Source of the DNA: Clostridia bacterium
GTDB taxonomy: Bacteria; Bacillota; Clostridia; Peptostreptococcales; Anaerovoracaceae
DNA length: 64,000 nucleotides
Assembly (NCBI GenBank): GCA_902363595.1
Contig: CABJAP010000011.1
Coordinates: forward strand, 103,153-167,152
Reading direction: 5' to 3'
Position numbers and translations under genes: made by a program. Below are positions 58,404 through 64,000 of the stretch, piece after piece. Below the pieces are notes generated by a model. That model saw nothing but the letters and a program-made list of their open reading frames with translations. It was not told the DNA's origin and made no database searches. Position 1 is the first letter of the stretch; each line of letters starts with the position of its first letter.

Positions 58404-59332
58404 TCTACTACCTCTTCGGGCTGTTTATCCGGTCTCAATCCTTTAAACACCGGCTGTCGCATCCCGCCGTTTGCGGTTCGCTCCATAAACTCTACTGTAC
58501 AGACTAATTCTTGCTGTATCCAGTTTGCGGATTCATTTCCTTTTGGTATTGGGTCAAATGGTGAAGGGGTTGTTGGAATCTCTTTTATACGGGCAAAATT
58601 GGCTCCACCAACGCCGAGAGTCACGTGGCCTTTATAGACCATCACCCCCTCTTGGTTATACTTGCCAAGAATAATGCTGGTCATATGGTTCGACTTTTGT
58701 ATCCATCCTAAGATGACAAAATCATCATCCTGCATATTTTTGATTTTAATCCAGTTTTTTGTCCTCTTTCCTTGAATATAGAGGCTATCTTTTTTCTTTG
58801 CAACGACACCTTCTAAGCCTTGTTGTTCTGTTAATTTATAAAGATCAATTCCACCTGATTCAAAAACCGTAGATATTGCAATTTTGTTGCTTTCTATGAC
58901 TGTTTTCTGTAAAAGCTCTTTTCGCTCCATAAGTGGAAGGCCGGTCAGGTCCCGGCCGTTGAAATAAAGTATATCAAAAGCAACAAAACTGACCGGGTGT
59001 GCTTCTGCGGCCAGCTTGATTTTGAAATCATTTGACATTAAAGACCGGCGCTGTACCTCAGAGAAATTTGGTTTGCCATTGATCAACGATATATATTCAC
59101 CATCCAATATACATTTTGTGTTAACTTGCTTATGCAGATTAGCAAGCTCAGGAAATACCGGCAGCATCCGCTTGTTGCGTTTATTTCTTAATTCAGTTCT
59201 AGTTTCATCTAAATACGCAATTGCTCGTTCACCATCAAATTTTATCTCATATATATAATTTGAGTCCTCAAACGCTTTTCCTGTTGCACCGATCAGCATC
59301 GGACTGATATTTTTTTCAGAAAACAAATCCAT
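58400..59332 (-). CDS. Stand-alone ATP-dependent DNA ligase (LigD ligase-domain type)
   Basis: A 310-aa ligase. Motif I EIKFDGERAIAYL carries the adenylated Lys31. Motif III is VAFDILYFNGRDLTGLP, motif IV LEGVVAKKKDSLYIQG, and motif V NWIKIKNMQ, followed by an OB-fold domain from about residue 190. The polymerase and phosphoesterase domains of full LigD are absent. It begins right after the Ku stop codon, so the two are co-expressed. Together with Ku it would seal double-strand breaks by end-joining. Confidence 0.93.
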   Translation of the reverse strand: MDLFSEKNISPMLIGATGKAFEDSNYIYEIKFDGERAIAYLDETRTELRNKRNKRMLPVFPELANLHKQVNTKCILDGEYISLINGKPNFSEVQRRSLMSNDFKIKLAAEAHPVSFVAFDILYFNGRDLTGLPLMERKELLQKTVIESNKIAISTVFESGGIDLYKLTEQQGLEGVVAKKKDSLYIQGKRTKNWIKIKNMQDDDFVILGWIQKSNHMTSIILGKYNQEGVMVYKGHVTLGVGGANFARIKEIPTTPSPFDPIPKGNESANWIQQELVCTVEFMERTANGGMRQPVFKGLRPDKQPEEVVE

Positions 59333-60097
59333 TTAAGAGGCACCTTTTTCAACTTGCTCTACCGTCTTTTTTAGCGCTTCCATAAAGTCTATTACGTTGC
59401 TGCCTGCGGAGGTATCCGTTGAAACTATCTCTTTTCCAGTGATTTTTGTCTCGATTGCCGCACGTAACCGCGCCTGGTATTCGTCGTGATATGCTGCTGG
59501 CTCGAAAGGTTGTGTCATGCTGGCAATAAGCGTCTTAGCCATTTCTAACTCTGCTTTATCGACCGTTACAGCGGGCCTTGCTGGCATAGCCTGTATTTCT
59601 TCTTGATAATACAGGATTTTAGCTATCAACCCCTCTTTAGTTGGATATAGTATAAGCAAATTTTCAGACGTTCCAATCACCGTTTTAGCTACTGCCACTT
59701 CCTTTTTACTTAATAGAGCCTGCCTGAACAATTCAAATGGCTTCTCACCTCCCGCTTCAGCTACGACATAATAATTTTTTTCAAAATAGATTGAATCGAT
59801 CTCAGACATTTTCGCAAAGTGTAAAATATGAATTGTTTTATCCTTTTTAGTCTTTATTTTTTCAAGCTCTTCACCGGTAAATGTGACGTACTTCCCCTTG
59901 TCATATTCGTAGCCTTTTATGATGTCATCCCCTGATACCTCTTTATTGCAGCTTGGGCAGTATTTTTTGTATTTTATTCGTTCGTGGGACTCTTTGCATA
60001 ACTGATTAAAGCTCACCGAAATATCCTTTGTCGTTTTCTGTAAACTTACAGGTATGTGGATCAATCCGACGCTGATCGCGCTTTTTAGTGCTGGCAT
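59333..60097 (-). CDS. ku: Prokaryotic Ku protein
   Basis: A 254-aa homodimeric end-binding protein. MPALKSAISVGLIHIPVSLQ is the typical N-terminus; IKGYEYDKGKYVTFTGEELE is the central Ku signature. A CPSCNKEV motif near residue 47, in the place of the usual CP-x-DG, may bind zinc. The C-terminal extension is short and has no HEH/SAP domain. It lies directly before the ligase. It is the first gene of the cassette; the region upstream to 60.16 kb holds its promoter, but no clear consensus or LexA box is seen. Confidence 0.94.
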   Translation of the reverse strand: MPALKSAISVGLIHIPVSLQKTTKDISVSFNQLCKESHERIKYKKYCPSCNKEVSGDDIIKGYEYDKGKYVTFTGEELEKIKTKKDKTIHILHFAKMSEIDSIYFEKNYYVVAEAGGEKPFELFRQALLSKKEVAVAKTVIGTSENLLILYPTKEGLIAKILYYQEEIQAMPARPAVTVDKAELEMAKTLIASMTQPFEPAAYHDEYQARLRAAIETKITGKEIVSTDTSAGSNVIDFMEALKKTVEQVEKGAS

Positions 60098-60158
60098 TTT
60101 TTCACCATCCTTATCGTTTTTGGATAGTGTTTGCTATTTTCATTTTTTAATTCATTAT

Positions 60159-60193
60159 AAAAAAATTAGCCGCAAGGTTTAACCCCTTGCGGC
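60159..60193 (-). terminator. Terminator between the late phage operon and the Ku cassette
   Basis: On the minus strand GCCGCAAGG pairs with CCTTGCGGC (arms 60185-60193 and 60169-60177), followed by TAATTTTTTT. With the 60303-60336 terminator it isolates the Ku cassette from late transcription. Between them (60194-60302) nothing is recognised. Confidence 0.85.
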
Positions 60194-60302
60194 CTTTGTA
60201 ATCTCTTCTCCCCGATCTCATAAAGAAGGAAAGTTATCATTATTATATATGGTATATCGCTGTAGTCAACCCAAATGCAATAATATGGGCATTTTACGCA
60301 TT

Positions 60303-60336
60303 AAAAAAGCCCCGGACAGGATCACTCCCCCGGGGC
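60303..60336 (-). terminator. Terminator of the phage late operon
   Basis: On the minus strand GCCCCGG pairs with CCGGGGC (arms 60330-60336 and 60309-60315), followed by TTTTTTAA. It lies ~12 nt after the holin stop. Confidence 0.9.
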
Positions 60337-60347
60337 ATAGGTATGGG

Positions 60348-60692
60348 CTATTCGGTTGTTTCAATTCCCTCTTCAATCGTTACTTCTTCATTCTCGCCGG
60401 CCAGGTCACTTTCAAGTTCTGTTTCATCGATGTAGTCTCGTCTTGGCTCCTTGTATGTAAGGGCCTGCTCGCTGTCCGACAGTCCTGCTGTGGTATTGTC
60501 AACAACAATGCCTAGCACTGACAGTAGAACAAACACTGCATTGACTACATCCAACAGTTTTGCCTGTATCCCCTCAAGATTGAATGAGCAACCAAAAACG
60601 GCTGCTATCACTTGGATGAGAAGAATCACTGCCGGGATCACGGCTACCCAAAACGCTTTACTTTTAAATCTTACTTTCCAGTTTATTTTCAT
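60348..60692 (-). CDS. Phage holin, phi LC3 type
   Basis: A 114-aa protein. MKINWKVRFKSKAFWVAVIP and AVILLIQVIAAVFG are the family's N-terminus and first membrane helix; VVNAVFVLLSVLGIVVDNTT is the second. The DNTTAGLSDS motif is typical. An acidic C-terminal tail of ~35 residues is longer than usual. It permeabilises the membrane for lysis. It is the last gene of the late operon, next to the endolysin. Confidence 0.9.
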   Translation of the reverse strand: MKINWKVRFKSKAFWVAVIPAVILLIQVIAAVFGCSFNLEGIQAKLLDVVNAVFVLLSVLGIVVDNTTAGLSDSEQALTYKEPRRDYIDETELESDLAGENEEVTIEEGIETTE

Positions 60693-60713
60693 TGATATAT
60701 ACCTATCCTTCCT

Positions 60714-61037
60714 CTATCTATTTATTAAGTGTTCTTGTAACTCTTTTTTCATGTCTTTAAGTTTATCAATACTGTTATTTGTGATCGCATGCTCCATAAG
60801 ACAAAGCATGGATTTACACAAAATCTTATTGTCCTCAAAAGCTTCCCTGGTTGCCTTTTCCAAGTCATCAATCCGGCGGTTATCATTATCCAAGTATTCA
60901 GCATGTTTCATAACCTTTTGTTTTAAATTTGTAAATGGTGACAATCCTTTTTTTAAATAGGTAATCGCCAATCCAACAGCTGCGATAAAAGTCAAAATCC
61001 AAAGAAGCTGTGTGAGGCTAAATGTTATGTCTCCCAT
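60714..61037 (-). CDS. Small phage membrane protein, possible second holin or spanin-like
   Basis: A 107-aa protein with one N-terminal helix (LLWILTFIAAVGLAITYL) and a long charged coiled coil (residues 35-107: DNDNRRIDDLEKATREAFED). It lies between endolysin and holin. The layout resembles XhlA/holin-associated proteins of Firmicutes phages, but in reverse order of domains. I do not recognise a specific family. Confidence 0.7.
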   Translation of the reverse strand: MGDITFSLTQLLWILTFIAAVGLAITYLKKGLSPFTNLKQKVMKHAEYLDNDNRRIDDLEKATREAFEDNKILCKSMLCLMEHAITNNSIDKLKDMKKELQEHLINR

Positions 61038-61045
61038 ACCATCAC

Positions 61046-61744
61046 CTACTTCTTACTGCTTAAATACTTTTTTGCAACCCATTTATCCGTTCCGATCCGG
61101 CACCAACTGCCTTTTGTCTCCACAACAGTTACTTTCGTACCATTCCGCAGCGCCCCGACCTTCTTCCCCTTGATAGACGCTTTGCTTCGGACATTCAGGC
61201 CGGCCTTCGCTGAGACATACATGGCTTTGCCTTTTTTAGTACTACTGCTCGATTTCTTCTTTACACCGAAATACGCATAACAGTCGCTAAACTGCACAAA
61301 ATACCCGTTCTTTCGTTTTGTTTCGTCGTAACGGTATTTAGCGCCTTTCTTAAAGTCCAAATGGGCTGCCGTCGGGCTGATATATCCAATACCGATGAAC
61401 CCCAAATCCTGCGCTGCACACATGATATATTTTGATGCAACTCTTTTTCCGTCCATCCAGACGTTCACATCTACGGCCCTCCCTTCCAAATGTCTGCTGT
61501 TGCTGCTGCCACCGACCTTTCGGTTATACGCCGGGCTGCGGTACCCGGACGTGATTGTTATAGACACGGTTTTTGGATTTTTAGCCTTATTTTCAAAGTA
61601 ATCCCGCAGTTTCTGCAGGTACTTTGGTAACCGCTCGTCAATCAGAATCTTGTCCGTCCCTGGGCAGCCAAACTCACTGACCTTAAAGTTTTCGGCCAGC
61701 TTTTTACTGCCATGTTTTTTCTTACTGTATTTTTTGATAGCCAT
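61046..61744 (-). CDS. Phage endolysin: M15 peptidase with SH3 domain
   Basis: A 232-aa protein. The peptidase M15_3 domain (residues ~15-140) has zinc-site motifs SNSRHLEGRAVDVNVW and AAHLDFKKG. A bacterial SH3 domain (residues ~170-230) is seen as MYVSAKAGLNVRSKAS and VTVVETKGSWCRIGTDKWVA. It would cut peptide cross-links in the wall at lysis. No signal peptide is present, so holin release is needed, consistent with the neighbours. Confidence 0.92.
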   Translation of the reverse strand: MAIKKYSKKKHGSKKLAENFKVSEFGCPGTDKILIDERLPKYLQKLRDYFENKAKNPKTVSITITSGYRSPAYNRKVGGSSNSRHLEGRAVDVNVWMDGKRVASKYIMCAAQDLGFIGIGYISPTAAHLDFKKGAKYRYDETKRKNGYFVQFSDCYAYFGVKKKSSSSTKKGKAMYVSAKAGLNVRSKASIKGKKVGALRNGTKVTVVETKGSWCRIGTDKWVAKKYLSSKK

Positions 61745-61805
61745 ATAATTCCTTTCCGGCCTTTCGGCCTATAAAAATAGACCCGAAGGTCTCTCATTAA
61801 TTTGT

Positions 61806-62909
61806 TTACGCTGTCCGCTCCCAAATATTGACCACCTTGTATGGTGGCATGTTTTTTCCGGCAGCGTCGGTACCTGTGTAGTCGGAATAACCGCTCAGGC
61901 TATGGGTATGCGCGCCGGCTGAGCCGGTATTAAACGCACTTCCATCACTTGACTGATAATTTGCCCAATAGTTGCCTTTGCCGTACCATTGACGTTCCCA
62001 GCCGCTAAAGTGGACATGGGCGCCGGCTGAATTTGCTGCTGCTGACTGCCCTGCTAAAGAATGTCTATGAGAAATAACTGCTGCATCCGTACTTCCTCCA
62101 TCCTTTAAATTGTTTGTTAGTGTATAGCCCGAGGCGGCACCAAAAAGCATTACTCCTGGCAGCAGCCTCCATGTGCCTCCAATCATCGTATTGGGGTCAA
62201 ATTCACTTTCACTTTTAGTCGTTTGAAGAATGCTCCCAACGGGGTGGGTTACTTCTAAAAGTAAGTTGCTAATATTTAGTGCCCTATCACCAAGTAATTT
62301 TTTCCATTTTTCTTTATGGGCGGCTTCGATCTCAACAAAAGCGTTAAGAGTAGCAATATTCGCCGCATTCTGCTTACCCTTATCTCCTCTGTATGCAGTC
62401 GACGAGGTTTCTCCCAGGGCAAGAGACGGACTGATCTCCACATATGCGGACCCGGTCCATCTGTAGGTTAGGTTTGTATTTGTTGCCACATAGATTTTTC
62501 CGGTTTCACCGCTTGATGGAAAATTTGCTTTACTTGCGTATTCAAGTACATCATCCACGTAGCTTGGCAGCTGCGCCGACAAGACTTTCCCGTTCGCATC
62601 CAGCTCCGCCACACCACCCGCGGCGCCTTTCTGCGATGTGGCAATCGCTCCCACCTGGGCAGCAGTCGTCTGATGCGGGTTGCTGGTGTTTGATAGATGA
62701 CTGTGGGCGGCGTCATACTTTGTTTTCAGATCATTCGTGAGATCGTTCGTTGATAGGCCCTTTCCGGTGACCTTGTCCACCTTTTTGTCGTCGAGTTTTT
62801 TCAGTTCCGTGTCTACTGTTTTAAAATTCCCATTCGTCACATCTACATCGTAAAATTCATCTTTATCCGGTAAGACAAAGCCCATATTGGGTGTTGTTGT
62901 TTTAGCCAT
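61806..62909 (-). CDS. Phage tail fibre protein
   Basis: A 367-aa protein. N-terminal MAKTTTPNMGFVLPDKDEFY, the repeat-like SHLSNTSNPHQTTAAQVGA found in many Firmicutes phage fibres, then a C-terminal receptor-type region with a PVGSILQTTKSESEFDPNTM and GGTWRLLPGVM collar motif ending PPYKVVNIWERTA. The C-terminal part is like the baseplate/collar fibre family. Host-range variation would be expected in the 200-350 region. It overlaps the next gene (8 nt). Confidence 0.9.
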   Translation of the reverse strand: MAKTTTPNMGFVLPDKDEFYDVDVTNGNFKTVDTELKKLDDKKVDKVTGKGLSTNDLTNDLKTKYDAAHSHLSNTSNPHQTTAAQVGAIATSQKGAAGGVAELDANGKVLSAQLPSYVDDVLEYASKANFPSSGETGKIYVATNTNLTYRWTGSAYVEISPSLALGETSSTAYRGDKGKQNAANIATLNAFVEIEAAHKEKWKKLLGDRALNISNLLLEVTHPVGSILQTTKSESEFDPNTMIGGTWRLLPGVMLFGAASGYTLTNNLKDGGSTDAAVISHRHSLAGQSAAANSAGAHVHFSGWERQWYGKGNYWANYQSSDGSAFNTGSAGAHTHSLSGYSDYTGTDAAGKNMPPYKVVNIWERTA

Positions 62910-63453
62910 TCGGCAGTACCTCCTCCCTTAATTGTCCATGTGTGTACGCGGATAGCTGCGCATGTGTGAATCGTGCCAGCGTTTTGTACTGGTTATAGAT
63001 CAGGCCGACGCTGCAAACCAAATTGCAGGGCAAAATCTTTTCCAGCAGCCGCTCAACCGCAAGCTTGTTATTCTTGGCAGTCAGTTCCACGCCCACCGCA
63101 ATCGTATAAGCGTTTACATCCAGCATTACCTGATATCCGTCCGTTCCACATAAAGCCGCGAGCATGTCGGCCAGCGTTCGCTCTGTATACGGCGTGCTTT
63201 CCGTCAGACGCGCAAGCAGGTTAAAGCGCCGTTCCTCCAGGGTTGCGCCCGGAATTGGCTCTACGCTATAAATTTGTTCGTAGCGGGCGATCGCATCCTC
63301 ATCAGCCGTTTCGATAAACTGATTCTCAAGCCCCTGCCTGATTTGCGCAAGGATGGAATCCAGTTCGACTTGTTCGACTGCTGTGATTGCCCGAAGCTCC
63401 CGATAGCTTTTCAAATGCTCCGGATAATATTCGATTAACTCCTTATGCTCCAT
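62902..63453 (-). CDS. Phage tail protein, YmfQ/DUF2313 family
   Basis: A 183-aa protein with ELIEYYPEHLKSYRELRAIT, DSILAQIRQGLENQFIETAD and a C-terminal LVERLLEKILPCNLVC-like part, matching the Mu gp48/YmfQ type baseplate protein. It sits between baseplate J and fibre genes as in other contractile phages. The last residues overlap the fibre start and the first overlap the baseplate J stop, so expression is coupled. Confidence 0.88.
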   Translation of the reverse strand: MEHKELIEYYPEHLKSYRELRAITAVEQVELDSILAQIRQGLENQFIETADEDAIARYEQIYSVEPIPGATLEERRFNLLARLTESTPYTERTLADMLAALCGTDGYQVMLDVNAYTIAVGVELTAKNNKLAVERLLEKILPCNLVCSVGLIYNQYKTLARFTHAQLSAYTHGQLREEVLPNG

Positions 63454-64000
63454 TAAACGTCCCCCTTACTGGTACTTGACTGCCTCTGAGCGCAATGTTT
63501 TTCGGTGATCCATTGATCGTCGTGTCTTCAATATCTAAGATTTCTGTCAGGTTCAGTAGCCGGTTCTCGATCTGGCTGATTCGCACGATCGTGCCAATGT
63601 CAGCAGCATCATCGCCCCAGGCAATCCGCAATTCCTCAAAATAGGTATTCAGAGCCGCCGTGATGGACTCTTTGGCCAAGTCATACGTATAACCCTCCGC
63701 GTAGGTCACGGTTGCCGTAATATTCATGGTGACCGGCTCCGCGCCCACTACCGTGACCCGGTGACCGATCGGGGCGATGCCTTTTCCCTCTCCGGTGTTT
63801 GAGATCGGATCGAGGATGGTCTGCACCTCATTGATGATCGCAGCAGATGGCACATCATGCAGATGATCTAGCAAAATCACCTTCACTGTGCCGCCACCGT
63901 TCCACACCGGGACGATCTTGCAGCCGCCAGCATGATCGATGCTATTCACTTTGTTTTTATAGTCAGCCAGGTTCCCGCCAAAGTCTTGGCCGGCCACGTT
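63443..64000 (-). CDS. Phage baseplate J-like protein, N-terminus outside window
   Basis: The C-terminal ~185 residues of a gp47/baseplate J protein: GGTVKVILLDHLHDVPSAAI, IAPIGHRVTVVGAEPVTMNI and the terminal QVPVRGTFNGA are typical. The gene is cut by the right edge; the GTG near 63997 is inside the gene, not its start. It forms the baseplate inner ring contact with the tail. It overlaps the YmfQ gene by 11 nt. Confidence 0.9.
   Translation of the reverse strand, partial: NVAGQDFGGNLADYKNKVNSIDHAGGCKIVPVWNGGGTVKVILLDHLHDVPSAAIINEVQTILDPISNTGEGKGIAPIGHRVTVVGAEPVTMNITATVTYAEGYTYDLAKESITAALNTYFEELRIAWGDDAADIGTIVRISQIENRLLNLTEILDIEDTTINGSPKNIALRGSQVPVRGTFNGA

Larger units (their letters stand above)
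58017..64000. mobile_element. Prophage, left part (attachment end to baseplate)
   Basis: The element begins at the tRNA-type attachment remnant and contains a Ku/ligase cassette, lysis genes (holin, endolysin), tail fibre, a YmfQ-type tail protein and a baseplate J protein, all on the minus strand. The gene types indicate a contractile-tailed (myovirus-like) phage. The integrase, replication and head genes must lie beyond the right edge, as must the reconstituted tRNA. Confidence 0.85.

Noticed and set aside
61642-61824. 60-codon frame between endolysin and tail fibre genes
   Set aside because: It largely overlaps the endolysin start in another frame and spans small hairpins; no family resemblance.

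Overview
The window comes from a low-to-mid GC, Gram-positive anaerobe of the class Clostridia. The evidence is a B12/PLP-dependent oxidative ornithine fermentation operon, Firmicutes-type cell-wall enzymes, SbcCD, CspA, and strong AGGAGG-like ribosome binding sites. The gene set resembles amino-acid-fermenting gut Clostridia such as the Family XIII/Anaerovoracaceae group, but that placement is inference. No rRNA gene or complete tRNA gene is visible. Almost all genes before 28 kb are on the minus strand.

Layout. 1-6.3 kb (minus): ornithine degradation operon ord-ortA-ortB-oraS-oraE plus a GlmL/MutL-type gene cut by the left edge. It has a sigma-54 type promoter, upstream tandem repeats, and an adjacent sigma-54 activator gene (6.7-8.1 kb). 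8.2-13.6 kb: two long-chain acyl-CoA ligase paralogues, a probable ornithine racemase and a membrane protein in one minus-strand run. The racemase would supply D-ornithine to OraSE. 13.7-22 kb: cold-shock protein, secreted proteins, a C-GCAxxG-C-C protein, an ABC exporter, an FAD protein and an L,D-transpeptidase. 22-29.3 kb: DUF1292, uvrC, a D,D-carboxypeptidase, an apgM-type phosphomutase, and serC facing serA across an almost perfectly symmetric double promoter. 30-33 kb: a small Zn-ribbon protein, BrkB, RdgB and MntP. 33-39.4 kb: a hydroxyacid dehydrogenase, a secreted nucleotidase, a frameshifted Cache-GGDEF-EAL protein and a B3/B4-domain protein. 39.5-57.6 kb: a tiny 37-aa gene with a consensus promoter, an amidase, an M18 aminopeptidase, an SPFH protein, MerR, ECF sigma, CdaR and hybrid kinase regulators, a MATE pump, SbcCD, an ABC-2-like permease and a WG-repeat protein.

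58-64 kb is the left end of a prophage. It begins at a displaced 3' end of a tRNA or tmRNA gene that still carries its own terminator. Next comes a small operon encoding Ku, a stand-alone ATP-dependent DNA ligase and an 82-aa protein, which looks like a minimal phage-borne end-joining module. Holin, endolysin, tail fibre and baseplate genes follow and run off the right edge.

The intergenic regions are unusually structured. There is a two-hairpin element whose loops are conserved while the stem sequences change (33.0 and 57.3 kb), a family of ~40-nt perfect hairpins (14.4, 29.3, 39.8, 57.9 kb), a degenerate ~130-bp dispersed repeat (29.7 and 57.8 kb), and a 224-bp nested inverted-repeat element (34.1-34.3 kb). 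With the prophage NHEJ cassette, these are the most likely undescribed items here.
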